A stretch of DNA of 64,000 nucleotides from Burkholderia contaminans (GCF_029633825.1 NZ_CP090641.1:2356001-2420000), one strand, 5' to 3'. Counted from the first letter of the stretch, positions 26,968 through 36,122 are shown. Translations and numbers: made by a program. The notes: generated from the sequence alone by a model not told the origin.

Positions 26968-28377
26968 CTATGACGCTCCCATCGCGCGCGGAAACGTCAA
27001 CACCACCGCAAACCCGGCCGCCTCGGGAAACGCAAACCCGACGCGCCCGCCGTGCGCCTTCATCACTTCCTGCACGATCGCGAGCCCGAGTCCCGACCCC
27101 GTGCGCCGCTCGCTGCCGTCCGGCGCGATCCGCACGAACGGCTGCAGCGCGGCATCCCAGTGCTCGCGTGGAATCCCGCGGCCGTTGTCGGTGACGGTCA
27201 GCGTCACGGCATCGCCCGCGTTGCCCTGCGTCGCGACCGACACGACGATGTCGTCCGCATGCCCGTGCAGCAGCGCGTTGTGCAGCACGTTCGACAGCGC
27301 TTCCTGCAGGCTGATCGCATCGCCGTCGATCCACGCGAGCGGCGCGTCGCTCGCGAACGCAACGGCCACGTCGCGCTCGCCGGCGAGCGGTATCGTGCGG
27401 CCCAGGACCTCTTTCGCGAGCGCGACGAGGTCGACCGGTTGCAGCGGCACGGCCTCGGTGCGATGGATCACCATCGCATGATTGAGCAACTGGCCGGTGA
27501 GCCGCCCGACGTCCGAAGAGGTCGCACGCAACGCGTCGAGCCGGGCCGCGTGACGCGCCGGGTCTGCCTCGCCGTCGAGCAGCTCGATCTGCGCGTCGAG
27601 CCGCGCGAGCGGCGTGCGCATCTGGTGCGCGGCATCGGCGATGAAGCGCTGCATCGCGTTGATCCGCTCGGCGAGGCGGTGCATCAGCCCGTTGATCGAC
27701 CCGATGATCGCGTCGATCTCGCTCGGCGTGTCGACGGCCACCGGCCGCAGGTCGGCCGGGTCGCGCGCGGCGATGATCGTGCCGATCTGCGCGAGCGGGC
27801 GCAGCCCGCGCCGGATCGCGAGGCCGCTCGCGCCGATCGCGAGCACGCTCATCAGCAGGATCAGCGTCCACACCTTGAAACTCATTTCGTTCGTCAGTTG
27901 CTGGCGCGCGTTGGTGGTCTGCGCGACCGTCACGAGCGCCCAGCCCGGCGTGCTTTCCTCGGGCATGTAGCGCGCGATCGTCGCGGTGCGCACCCGGTGC
28001 CCCTGGTAGACGGCATTCGCGAACGCGGGGCCCTGTTTCGCGGCGGCGAGCGTCGCGGGGCTCGCGAGGTCGTTGTAGCCGGCCACGACGATGCCGCGCG
28101 AATCGACCACCTTGTAGTAGACGAGGTCGTAGCGCGACAGCGTCGACAGCGCGGCCACCGGCGGATTCAGCGCGAGCACGCCGCCTTGCACGTAGAGGTT
28201 TTCGGCGACCTGGATCGATGCGCCCGCAAGCAACTGGTCGTACGCGCGTTCGGCCGCGACGCCCGCGTAGTAGCGCGCGATCGCCGCGAGCGCGAGCGCG
28301 CCGGTCGCGACGACGAGCGCGATGAAGAGCAGCGTGCGTCCGAACAGCGTCCTCGGGAACCAGTCAGTGCGCCGCAA
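26968..28377 (-). CDS. Sensor histidine kinase, TctE-like
   Basis: A 469-residue membrane kinase. Two membrane segments (about residues 14-34 and 168-188) flank a periplasmic sensor domain of the two-component sensor N-terminal type. A HAMP-like region follows. The phosphoacceptor His lies in FIADAAHQMRTPL (about 250), with N box NVLHNALLHG, G1 DNGRGIP and G2 GSGLGLAI. It overlaps the response regulator by 14 bases. The TctE resemblance suggests sensing of carboxylates; the divergent solute-binding/MFS genes are the likely targets. Confidence 0.9.
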   Translation of the reverse strand: MRRTDWFPRTLFGRTLLFIALVVATGALALAAIARYYAGVAAERAYDQLLAGASIQVAENLYVQGGVLALNPPVAALSTLSRYDLVYYKVVDSRGIVVAGYNDLASPATLAAAKQGPAFANAVYQGHRVRTATIARYMPEESTPGWALVTVAQTTNARQQLTNEMSFKVWTLILLMSVLAIGASGLAIRRGLRPLAQIGTIIAARDPADLRPVAVDTPSEIDAIIGSINGLMHRLAERINAMQRFIADAAHQMRTPLARLDAQIELLDGEADPARHAARLDALRATSSDVGRLTGQLLNHAMVIHRTEAVPLQPVDLVALAKEVLGRTIPLAGERDVAVAFASDAPLAWIDGDAISLQEALSNVLHNALLHGHADDIVVSVATQGNAGDAVTLTVTDNGRGIPREHWDAALQPFVRIAPDGSERRTGSGLGLAIVQEVMKAHGGRVGFAFPEAAGFAVVLTFPRAMGAS

Positions 28378-29029
28378 TCTGGTACCCCATCCCGCGCGCG
28401 GTACGGATTTCGACCGAGCTGCCCTGCAGCTTCTTGCGCACGCGCGTCACGTACTGCTCGACCGCGTTCGTGGTCGGCTCGTTGCCGAAGCTGAACAGCT
28501 GGTTCAGCAGTTCGTCCTTCGAGAAGATCCGCTGCGGGCGGCTCGCGAGGATTTCGAGCAGCGCGAATTCCTGGCGCGACAGCGACAGCGGCTGGCCGTC
28601 GAGTTCCGCGAGGCGGCTGCTGCGGTCGATCACGAGGCCGCCGAGCGTCAGCACGTCGTTCGCGTGGCCGCTGTTGCGGCGCAGCAGTGCCTGCACGCGC
28701 GCATCGAGCTCGCGGTAGTCGAACGGCTTCACCAGGTAGTCGTCGGCGCCGAGGCCGAGGCCGCTCACGCGGTCGTCGATCGCCGAGCGCGCGGTGACGA
28801 GCAGCACGGGCGTCGTGCTGCCCGACGCGCGCAGGTGGCGCAGCACCGTGAAGCCGTCCATGCCGGGCAGGTTCGCGTCGAGCACGACGAGGTCGAAGCG
28901 CTCGACGCGCAGCAGCCCGTGCGCGGTCGCGCCGTCGGTTTCGAGATCGACGGCATGGCCGAGCCGCGCCAGGCGGTTGCGGATCGCCGCGCCGATTTCG
29001 GCATCGTCCTCCACGACGAGAATGCGCAT
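28364..29029 (-). CDS. OmpR-family response regulator, TctD-like
   Basis: A 221-residue response regulator. The receiver domain (about 1-120) has the phosphoacceptor in VVLDANLPGMDGF (Asp about residue 51) and the conserved lysine in LVKPFDYREL. The C-terminal winged helix includes RIFSKDELLNQLF and AVEQYVTRVRKKL. It is upstream of and overlaps the kinase. It probably activates the divergent solute-binding protein and MFS genes. Confidence 0.92.
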   Translation of the reverse strand: MRILVVEDDAEIGAAIRNRLARLGHAVDLETDGATAHGLLRVERFDLVVLDANLPGMDGFTVLRHLRASGSTTPVLLVTARSAIDDRVSGLGLGADDYLVKPFDYRELDARVQALLRRNSGHANDVLTLGGLVIDRSSRLAELDGQPLSLSRQEFALLEILASRPQRIFSKDELLNQLFSFGNEPTTNAVEQYVTRVRKKLQGSSVEIRTARGMGYQIAAH

Positions 29030-29175
29030 GGTGCCGTTTCGCAGGTGGGTGGGTTAGGGGTTTTCCCGGGGCCGGGATGTCAGCATTTTCTCAGACTCGG
29101 TCGATAACCTGTGTCGAGCCGGATGCAGCACGCAAGGACGGCATTAATACCAGAAATATTCAAGGAGACGGCAAC

Positions 29176-29271
29176 ATGCAGCATGTCACGGGCACGACGA
29201 CCGCGCGGCATGGCGCGACGCGGGCCTTCGCACGGCCGTTTGCCGTCCGTCGCACGGCGGCACGTGCATGA
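29176..29271 (+). CDS. Possible 31-residue upstream peptide
   Basis: A short ORF begins at ATG 29176 after GGAGA (29163-29167) and ends with a TGA that overlaps the ATG of the next gene (ATGA at 29268-29271). The peptide starts MQHVTGTTTARHGATRAF and is arginine-rich. Its spacing and stop/start overlap suggest translational coupling with the binding-protein gene. No homology is recognised and the ORF is small, so confidence is low. Confidence 0.35.
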   Translation: MQHVTGTTTARHGATRAFARPFAVRRTAARA

Positions 29272-30284
29272 CGACGTCGCCGCGCCGCCGCGCATTGATC
29301 GCTGCCGGCCTCGGCGTGCTCGCCGCGCCCGCGCTCGTGCGCGCGAAGCCGCGCGCGGTGCGGATTTCCAAAGGCTATGGCGTGCTGTATCTGCCGCTGC
29401 TCGTGATGGAGAAGCAGCGGCTGTTCGAGCGGCACGCGGCGCGCCACGGCGTGCGCGACGTTGCGGTCGACTGGGTGCTGCTCGACGGCGGCAATTCCGT
29501 CAACGACGCGATGATGGCCGGCACGCTCGATTTCGCGGGCGCCGGCGCACCGGGTTTCATCGAGCTGTGGGCGCGGGCGCGCGGCATTCCGAACGTTGAG
29601 GTGATCGGCATCAGCGGCTTGTCGACCACGTCGCTGTCGCTGAACGCGAACCGGCCGGGGCTCGTGTCGCTGCGCGACTTCACGCCGGCCGACCGGATCG
29701 CGGTGCCGGGCATCCGCACGTCGCTGTCGGCGGTGGTGCTGCAGATGGTCGCGAGCCGGCAACTCGGCCCGAAGCATTTCGCGCAGCTCGATTCGATCAC
29801 CGTGAACCTGCCGCATCCGCAGGCGATGCAGGCGCTGATCCGCCGCGAGAACGGCGTCACCGCGCACTTCACGTCGCCGCCGTTCTCGACCCTCGAGCTG
29901 CGGCAGCCGGGCATCCACCGCGTCGTGAATTCGGTCGACGTGCTCGGCCCGATGACGCTCGACGTCGTGTTCGCGCCGAAGCGGCTCGTCGATACGGAGC
30001 CCGCGCTGGCCGTGGCGTTTCTCGGCGCGCTCGACGAAGCGACCCGGCTGATCGCGCAGGACCCGCGCGCGGCGGCTGCACTCTATGCGGCGTCGTCGGG
30101 CGTCGGCGTGTCGCACGACGACGTGATGCGGATGCTTGCCGCACCGGACACGCGCTTCTCGGTGCTGCCGAACCAGCTGATGGACTACGTCGAATTCCTG
30201 TACCTCGCCGGCACGATCAAGGCGAAGCCGCGTGCGTGGCACGAGATGTTCGCGCCGATGCTCGACGACTACCGGTCGCGCTGA
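29268..30284 (+). CDS. ABC-type substrate-binding protein, NitT/TauT/SsuA-like, without a nearby ABC transporter
   Basis: A 338-residue periplasmic binding protein. The N-terminus (SPRRRALIAAGLGVLAAPALVRA) is a basic-hydrophobic export signal with an arginine-rich start. The body has the class seen in aliphatic sulfonate, nitrate and taurine binding proteins (MMAGTLDFAGAGAP). No permease or ATPase follows; an MFS gene does. The protein may serve a transporter encoded elsewhere or act in sensing through the divergent TctDE-like system. Confidence 0.87.
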   Translation: MTTSPRRRALIAAGLGVLAAPALVRAKPRAVRISKGYGVLYLPLLVMEKQRLFERHAARHGVRDVAVDWVLLDGGNSVNDAMMAGTLDFAGAGAPGFIELWARARGIPNVEVIGISGLSTTSLSLNANRPGLVSLRDFTPADRIAVPGIRTSLSAVVLQMVASRQLGPKHFAQLDSITVNLPHPQAMQALIRRENGVTAHFTSPPFSTLELRQPGIHRVVNSVDVLGPMTLDVVFAPKRLVDTEPALAVAFLGALDEATRLIAQDPRAAAALYAASSGVGVSHDDVMRMLAAPDTRFSVLPNQLMDYVEFLYLAGTIKAKPRAWHEMFAPMLDDYRSR

Positions 30285-30394
30285 CGCCGCCGCGCACTTT
30301 CATCGAAACACCACGCGCCCGTGCGTTCGCCGCGCACGGAGCTGATTCAACTGACAAGCAACCCCATGCAACCGTTTCACGCAAGGAGCCTCAA

Positions 30395-31705
30395 GTGAAC
30401 GCCACTGAAACCCTGGACCCCGCGTCCGCCGAAGAGCAGCGCATCATGTCGAAGATGGCGCGGCGCCTGATGCCCATCCTCGTCGTGATGTTCCTGATCG
30501 CGTTCATCGACCGGCAGAACGTCGGCTTCGCGAAGCTGCAGATGGTGCACAGCCTCGGGATGACGGAAGCCGCGTTCGGGCTCGCGTCGTCGCTGTTCTT
30601 CATCGGCTACCTGCTGTTCGAGGTGCCGAGCACGCTCGCGCTGCATCGCTACGGCGCGCGCGTATGGCTCGCGCGGATCATGCTGACGTGGGGGCTCATC
30701 ACGGTGCTGATGGGCTTCACGACGTCGATGCCCGCGTTCTGCGCGCTGCGCTTCGTGCTCGGCATCGCCGAAGCCGGCTTCTATCCGGGCGTGATCTACT
30801 ACCTGACGCTGTGGTTTCCGCAGAGCTATCGCGCGAAGGTGCTCGGCATCTTCACGCTCGGCAGCGCGCTCGCGAACATGCTCGGCTCGCTGGTCGGCGG
30901 CGTGCTGCTGAGCCTGAACGGCGTGTGGGGGCTCGCGGGCTGGCAGTGGGTGTTCGTGGCGACGGGCATCCCGGCGGTGATCGTAGCGATCGTCGTGTTC
31001 CGCGTGCTGCCCGCGTCGGTGCGCGACGCACGTTTCCTCGACGACCGCGAGAAGCAGATCGTCGAGGCCGCGCTCGAACGCGAGAAGCCCGCGCAGGCCG
31101 AGCATGGGCAGCCGTGGAAGGCGCTGCTCGATCCGCGCGTGATGCTGTTCGCGGCGACCTACATGCTGATGTCGACGTCGCTGTACGGCGTGACGTACTG
31201 GCTGCCGACGCTCGTGAAGTCGTTCGGCGTGTCGAGCAGCACGAACGGATTCCTGAGCATGCTGCCGTGGGCGCTCGCGGTGGTGCTGCTGGTGTGGCTG
31301 CCGGCGAAACTGCGCCGCGCGAAGAGCATCCTGCGCACGATCGCGATCGTCGCGGCGCTCGGCGCGCTCGGCTTCCTGCTGAGCCTCGTGCTGCCGTCGA
31401 CGCCGCTGCGCTTCATCGCACTGGTGCTCGGCGGCGCATGCATTCCGCTGCTGTATCCGTGCTTCTGGTCGATGCCGCCGCGCTACTTCACCGGTGCGCG
31501 CGCGGCGGCGAGCGTCGCGGCGATCAACTCGATCGGCAACCTCGGCGGCTTCTTCAGCCAGAACCTGATGCCGTTTGCCGGCAAGGTGACGGGCACCGCG
31601 TTCGGGCCGATGATCGTGCCGATCGTGTGTCTCGCGCTGCTCGGGATCGGCGCGCTGGTCGCGTGGACGCGGTCGGAACGGGGGATGGTGGCGGCGCGGG
31701 CGTGA
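30395..31705 (+). CDS. MFS transporter, anion:cation symporter type
   Basis: A 436-residue membrane carrier with twelve predicted membrane segments. The N-terminal pattern (LIAFIDRQNVGFAKLQM) is the family signature of the anion:cation symporter group, which moves organic anions such as tartrate, phthalate or glucarate. The GTG start at 30395 follows AAGGAG. It lies 110 bases downstream of the binding-protein gene and is probably co-transcribed; the divergent TctDE-like system fits regulation by its substrate. Confidence 0.9.
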   Translation: MNATETLDPASAEEQRIMSKMARRLMPILVVMFLIAFIDRQNVGFAKLQMVHSLGMTEAAFGLASSLFFIGYLLFEVPSTLALHRYGARVWLARIMLTWGLITVLMGFTTSMPAFCALRFVLGIAEAGFYPGVIYYLTLWFPQSYRAKVLGIFTLGSALANMLGSLVGGVLLSLNGVWGLAGWQWVFVATGIPAVIVAIVVFRVLPASVRDARFLDDREKQIVEAALEREKPAQAEHGQPWKALLDPRVMLFAATYMLMSTSLYGVTYWLPTLVKSFGVSSSTNGFLSMLPWALAVVLLVWLPAKLRRAKSILRTIAIVAALGALGFLLSLVLPSTPLRFIALVLGGACIPLLYPCFWSMPPRYFTGARAAASVAAINSIGNLGGFFSQNLMPFAGKVTGTAFGPMIVPIVCLALLGIGALVAWTRSERGMVAARA

Positions 31706-31717
31706 GGGGGCGCGGCG

Positions 31718-32398
31718 TTACCGCTTCATCGACTGGTTCCCGACGACCGTGAAGTTGGCTGAAGCGTGCGTATTCGACAGCAGGTATTCGAGCGCGTGGA
31801 TGTCGGGGGCGGTCGTCGTGAAATGCCTGTCGCCGTCGAAGATGAAGTTCCATGTGATGATGCTGCGGCTGGTGCCGGGATCGTCGACGTGAATCTCCTT
31901 CAGCGATGCGAGGGGATACGCGCGTTCGTGCCAGTCGAACAGGTGCCGGACGTAGAGGTGGTCCGGCGTGACGATCTCGTAGCGCCTGAGGAACGGTATC
32001 GCGATGAGGAGGAGCACCGTCGTGAGGATCAGCCACGAGCGGGCTGCGCGCCACAGGACGGCCCGTGCCGACGGGCGGCCGCGCACCATGACGCGGTAGC
32101 GCGCGGAGGTGGGTTGCACGATGAGCGCGGTGCCGAACCACCACGCGATCGCGACGAACCCGAGCGGCACGTTCATGAACGGCACCGAAAACGCGCCGAC
32201 GAAGCTCGTTGGAAAATCCAGGAGCCGCGCGGTCGATACGAACCCGAGACCGATATAGCTGCCGGCCGGATGCGGGATGAACACGGCCGTTGTCAGGGCC
32301 TGCAGTGCGAGCAGGACGGGCCAGCATAGGAGTGATACGGCGAGCCAGCCGGCCATGGCGGCGAGAAAGAAGAGTGGATAGCTCAGGATGGATTTCAT
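31718..32398 (-). CDS. Hypothetical membrane protein
   Basis: A 226-residue protein with at least three strongly hydrophobic segments: about residues 6-40, 57-85 and 106-122. The C-terminal half (from about 130) is more soluble, with a domain ending WNFIFDGDRHFTTT. The start at 32398 (MKSILSYPLF) is preferred over an upstream ATG at 32542 because the added N-terminus is basic and non-hydrophobic. I do not recognise the family. It converges on the MFS gene. Confidence 0.65.
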   Translation of the reverse strand: MKSILSYPLFFLAAMAGWLAVSLLCWPVLLALQALTTAVFIPHPAGSYIGLGFVSTARLLDFPTSFVGAFSVPFMNVPLGFVAIAWWFGTALIVQPTSARYRVMVRGRPSARAVLWRAARSWLILTTVLLLIAIPFLRRYEIVTPDHLYVRHLFDWHERAYPLASLKEIHVDDPGTSRSIITWNFIFDGDRHFTTTAPDIHALEYLLSNTHASANFTVVGNQSMKR

Positions 32399-32624
32399 CG
32401 TGGCGACAGTGGGACCATCGGCAGGCGTATTGACGTGAGAGCGAGGCGGGACGGTGACAAATTGTAGCGTTGTGCCGAAGCGGATCATGCGGGCAATGTC
32501 GCCTTGTGCTGGCCGGCGGCCGAGCACCACCATGAAACGCATCCGTCATGGTCGGCGGGCTGGCATTTTGTGCATTCTGCCGATGCGATACGATGCGTCG
32601 CATATGTTGCGGATGGAGTGTGCG

Positions 32625-32816
32625 ATGAAAACGACGACGATGGATCGGCCGGGTGATGGCATTTCGCGCCGACGCATGCAGCGCGAGTTTGTCGCGCGAG
32701 GCGTAGCAGCGCGCGACGAGGCGCGACGGTCCGGTGAATACATCGATGCCGCGCACGTCCTTGCGGAACTCGAGCGCATGCTGGAAGCGGCGCGCGCGAC
32801 GAAGGCCGTCAATTGA
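32625..32816 (+). CDS. Orphan antitoxin-like small protein
   Basis: A 63-residue protein with a disordered N-terminus and an amphipathic C-terminal half (VARGVAARDEARRSGEYIDA, then AHVLAELERMLEAARA). This resembles type II antitoxins that pair with RelE/ParE toxins. The frame that follows at 32813 begins TTG and reads as low-complexity arginine-rich sequence, not as a toxin. It may therefore be an unpaired antitoxin or a regulator remnant. Confidence 0.55.
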   Translation: MKTTTMDRPGDGISRRRMQREFVARGVAARDEARRSGEYIDAAHVLAELERMLEAARATKAVN

Positions 32817-32902
32817 GCCGGCGGATCAGGGGTGGACTTTACCGGGCGGACAGCGATCGTCGCTGTTCGGCACCCACCCGCGCCACCGCCTTCGCCGGGT
32901 AC

Positions 32903-34705
32903 CTACCCGCGCGACCCCCCATCCCCGCCATGCGCGACCGTCACCGGCGCAGGCGACAGCGGAATCTCCACCTCGACCGTCGTCCCTTCGCCGAGCGTCG
33001 TCGCGATCCGCAGCGTGCCGCCGACGAGATACGCGCGCTCGCGTAATCCGACCAGCCCGAACGATCCCGACTTGCGCGGCACGCCGGGATCGAATCCCGT
33101 GCCGTCGTCGCGAATCGTCAGTTCGATCGCATTGCTCGCATGCACGAGTTCGACGCTCGCATGCGACGCGGCCGCGTGCCGCGCGACATTCGCGAGCGCT
33201 TCCTGCGCGATGCGGAACACCGCCGTCGCGTAAGGCTCGGCGAGCTGCAGCTCCGGCGGGTCGACATGCAACGTGCAGTCGATGCCGTGACGGTGCCGGA
33301 AATCCTCCACGAGCCACTGCATTGCCGCGGCGAAGCCGAGATCGTCGAGCATCAGCGGGCGCAGGTCCGACGCGATGCGGCGCGTCGCGGCCACGGCGCC
33401 GCGCGCCAGCGCATGCATCGCCGCGATCTTGCGCGCCAGCAGCGCATCGTCCGGCGGCACGCGGTCGATCAGCCATTCGAGATCGTTTTTCAGCGTCGCG
33501 AGCGTCTGCGCGAGTTCGTCATGCAGCTCGCGTGCAATGCGGCGCTGCTCCGCTTCGCGTGCGCTCGCGCTGATCGCGGCGATCTCGCGCAACTCCTCGC
33601 GCGACGCCTGCAACGCCCGCTCGGCCCGCACGCGGTCCTCGACTTCGCGCCGCAGGTCGCGGTTCGACGCGCTCAGTTGCGCGGTGCGCGCGGCGACGCG
33701 CTGTTCGAGCCGTTCGTTCGCGTCGTTCAACTGCGCGCTCTTCTGCACGACGAGCAGATGCTGGTAGCGTGCACCGGCCAGCGCGCGCACCGTCTGCGCA
33801 TGCAGCCGGCCGTTCTCGAACAGCATCGCGAACAGCACGACGCCGGACGCGACGAGACCGTACGCGCGTCCCGCGTAGAAGCCGAGGTCGTAGCGCCCGT
33901 GATTCAGCATCGACGACAGCGCGATGTCGAACAGCCACGCGACGAGCACCGTCATGACCCACAGGTCGAGCACGGAATGGCGCCGCCGCCGCTGCCACAT
34001 CAGCATCAGTGCGATCAGATTCAGCCCCCAGACGACCGTGATCGCGTTCGTCATCGTCGCGGCCATCCGGTTGCCGTTCATGATGCGCGGCAGCAGGTCG
34101 TGGCCGGCCGTGGCAAGCAGCGCGAGCGCGACCGTCGCGCCGACCGCGGCCACGATGCACAGCCCGATGGGAATCGCCGCGCGGCGCTGCGGGCCCGGGA
34201 TCGGGCCCGGCGCACGCGACTTCGCGCGCAGCAGCGCATACGCGGCGACTGCCAGCGGAAAGCCGCTGTGCCAGAACACGTACAACCAGGCGGTGGTCTG
34301 GTCGCCGGCGCCGAGCAGGCCGGTCGGCGCGAACAGCCCGGGAAAGGTCAGCATGTGGGTGCCGGCCATGAAGCCCGTGAACAGGTAGCCGCCCGCGAGC
34401 ACGAGCAGCGGCCGCTGGCGCAGGATCGCGTACTGGCCGAGCAGCAGGCCGGCGGTCACCATGTCGTTGACGACGATCGCCGACTGGTACACGGGGATGA
34501 ATGCCCATCCCGGCGCAAGCGGCCTGCCCGCGAACGGCGCCAGCGCGGCGAAGATCACGGCGGAGATGAGCACGGTCGCGAGCGCGAGCCGCCGTTCGCG
34601 CCGGCCCGGCGGCAGCGACGACATGAACAGGCGCGACGCGTCCGTGTCGTCGTCGTCCGGGGGCGAGGGCGGGGATGAGGGCGGGACGCGGAAGGCGGCG
34701 GTCAT
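32903..34705 (-). CDS. MASE4-type membrane sensor histidine kinase (NarX/DegS class)
   Basis: A 600-residue kinase. The N-terminal half (about residues 35-280) has seven or more membrane segments of the MASE4 type. A coiled-coil linker (about 300-365) leads to a HisKA_3 dimerisation domain with the acceptor His in RRIARELHDELAQTL, then a compact ATPase domain (EALANVARHAAASHA; DDGTGFDPG). It overlaps the response regulator start region by 4 bases and would phosphorylate it. The proline/aspartate-rich N-terminal tail is unusual but short. Confidence 0.9.
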   Translation of the reverse strand: MTAAFRVPPSSPPSPPDDDDTDASRLFMSSLPPGRRERRLALATVLISAVIFAALAPFAGRPLAPGWAFIPVYQSAIVVNDMVTAGLLLGQYAILRQRPLLVLAGGYLFTGFMAGTHMLTFPGLFAPTGLLGAGDQTTAWLYVFWHSGFPLAVAAYALLRAKSRAPGPIPGPQRRAAIPIGLCIVAAVGATVALALLATAGHDLLPRIMNGNRMAATMTNAITVVWGLNLIALMLMWQRRRRHSVLDLWVMTVLVAWLFDIALSSMLNHGRYDLGFYAGRAYGLVASGVVLFAMLFENGRLHAQTVRALAGARYQHLLVVQKSAQLNDANERLEQRVAARTAQLSASNRDLRREVEDRVRAERALQASREELREIAAISASAREAEQRRIARELHDELAQTLATLKNDLEWLIDRVPPDDALLARKIAAMHALARGAVAATRRIASDLRPLMLDDLGFAAAMQWLVEDFRHRHGIDCTLHVDPPELQLAEPYATAVFRIAQEALANVARHAAASHASVELVHASNAIELTIRDDGTGFDPGVPRKSGSFGLVGLRERAYLVGGTLRIATTLGEGTTVEVEIPLSPAPVTVAHGGDGGSRG

Positions 34706-35346
34706 GCGTCGCCGCCGGGGTCGAGTTCGTGGCGCACCGCGTAGCGCACCAGCGCGGCTTCGTGCGGCAGTTCCATCTTCTCGAGGATCCGTGTCTTGTA
34801 CGTGCTGACCGTCTTCGCGCTGAGCGCGAGTTCGGTCGCGATCTGCGTGACGGTCTGGCCCGCGACGATGCGGCGCATCACGTCGAACTCGCGCGCGGAC
34901 AGCCGCTCGTGCGGCAGCGTCGCGGCCGGTGTGCGCAACGTGAGCGCGAGGCTCTCGGCCGCCGACGGGCTCACGTAGACGCCGCCCGCAGCCACCTTGC
35001 CGACCGCCTCGACGAGCTCGGCGGTTGCGCTGTCCTTCGTCAGGTAGCCGGTCGCGCCGGCCTTGAACGCGCGCGCCGCGTACTGCGCCTCCGCATGCAT
35101 CGTCAGCACGAGCGTGCGCAGCGACGGCGCGTGGCGTTTCACCAGCCGGATCAGCTCGATGCCGGTCGGCGCGGGCATCGACAGGTCGAGCAGCAGCACG
35201 TCGGCGGCGCCGCGCTCGACCAGCGCAAGCGTGGCCGAGCCATCGCTCGCCTCGCCGACGATTTCGAAACCGCCGGCCGTTTCCAGGATGTGACGCAGTC
35301 CGTCCCGCATGACTGCGTGATCGTCAGCCAGAATTACCCTGATCAT
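34702..35346 (-). CDS. NarL/FixJ-family response regulator
   Basis: A 214-residue response regulator. Receiver domain: phosphoacceptor in DVLLLDLSMPAPTG (Asp about residue 54) and conserved Lys in GYLTKDSA. C-terminal LuxR helix-turn-helix: LSAREFDVMRRIVAG and LSAKTVSTYKTRI. It is upstream of its kinase with a 4-base overlap. A dyad-rich region at 35437-35552 precedes it and may carry autoregulatory sites. Confidence 0.92.
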   Translation of the reverse strand: MIRVILADDHAVMRDGLRHILETAGGFEIVGEASDGSATLALVERGAADVLLLDLSMPAPTGIELIRLVKRHAPSLRTLVLTMHAEAQYAARAFKAGATGYLTKDSATAELVEAVGKVAAGGVYVSPSAAESLALTLRTPAATLPHERLSAREFDVMRRIVAGQTVTQIATELALSAKTVSTYKTRILEKMELPHEAALVRYAVRHELDPGGDA

Positions 35347-35440
35347 CTAGCGATCCTCTTCGGGATGACGCCGCGCACTGCTGTCCGGTGTTCGCCACGG
35401 CCGTTCTTCTGACCAATATATTCCGCCGAATCCGAAAACG

Positions 35441-35487
35441 GTACACATTCGGGAAATTTTCGAGATAGCCGATCAGGGAATGTGTAC
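35441..35487. promoter_or_regulatory. Perfect 10-base inverted repeat in the regulator promoter
   Basis: GTACACATTC (35441-35450) and GAATGTGTAC (35478-35487) are exact inverted copies with a 27-base spacer, about 95-140 bases upstream of the NarL-type gene. The spacing of about 3.5 helical turns between half-site centres could allow cooperative dimer binding. Confidence 0.5.
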
Positions 35488-35500
35488 TGAAACGAAATAA

Positions 35501-35552
35501 TTCCCGGGAAAAAGTACGTGGCAGAGCAGGCGGGAATCAGGGTATTCCCTGA
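35501..35552. promoter_or_regulatory. Second pair of palindromes
   Basis: TTCCCGGGAA (35501-35510) is a perfect 10-base palindrome. TCAGGG-TATT-CCCTGA (35537-35552) is a perfect 6-base inverted repeat. Both lie nearer the zincin-like gene. They could be operators or a small hairpin in a transcript. Confidence 0.4.
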
Positions 35553-35669
35553 ATATTTTCGAGCCTTGGAAAGGGCGGCGCGTCGCGTCGCGAGCCGCCC
35601 CGCGAACCTCCACGTTTCGGGACTAAACTGGTGCCCGATGCCACACCAACCGTCCCCGGGAGCCCCGTG

Positions 35670-36122
35670 ATGATCGATCTTGCCGATATCCTGCCGTCCG
35701 CACTGCCCGCAGCCGTCGCGTGGGCCGAAGCCGAGGCGGCGCGCGGGATCGCGCAGGGTGCGCCGCTGACGCCCGGGCAAGCCGACGATGCGCGCACGGT
35801 GGGCGTCGCGCAGCCGGAGCGGATCCGCGTGGTGATCGTCGACCGCATGCCGTTCCCCGAGGTGCCGTCGCTCGCCGCGATCGCCCGCGACACGGGGCTT
35901 CTGGCGCCGGGGACGATCGGGCTCACGCTCGGCCATGCGGTGTATGTGCTGCGCGGGCAGGACACGCGCCGCCTGCTGACCCACGAATTCCGCCACGTGC
36001 ATCAGTACGAGGCCGCCGGCTCGATCGGCGCGTTTCTCGCGCGCTATCTGCAGGAGATCGCGACGGTCGGCTACCACGACGCGCCGCTCGAGGCCGACGC
36101 GCGGCAGCACGAGTTCGATTGA
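35670..36122 (+). CDS. Small zincin-like hypothetical protein
   Basis: A 150-residue soluble protein. It contains HEFRHVHQYE, an HExxH metallopeptidase motif with His105, Glu106 and His109, in a context like DUF4157-type zincins. No signal peptide is seen. A hydrolytic or structural metal role is possible; the substrate is unknown. ATG 35670 is used; a GTG directly upstream at 35667 is equally in frame. The next gene (DedA/PAP2/LssY) follows at 36225. Confidence 0.7.
   Translation: MIDLADILPSALPAAVAWAEAEAARGIAQGAPLTPGQADDARTVGVAQPERIRVVIVDRMPFPEVPSLAAIARDTGLLAPGTIGLTLGHAVYVLRGQDTRRLLTHEFRHVHQYEAAGSIGAFLARYLQEIATVGYHDAPLEADARQHEFD

Larger units (their letters stand above)
35347..35669. other. 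Intergenic region with dense dyad symmetry
   Basis: These 323 bases contain no gene-like frame. They carry at least three perfect inverted repeats in AT-richer DNA: GTACACATTC/GAATGTGTAC at 35441-35487, TTCCCGGGAA at 35501-35510, and TCAGGG/CCCTGA at 35537-35552. The region separates the divergent response regulator and zincin-like genes. Confidence 0.6.
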
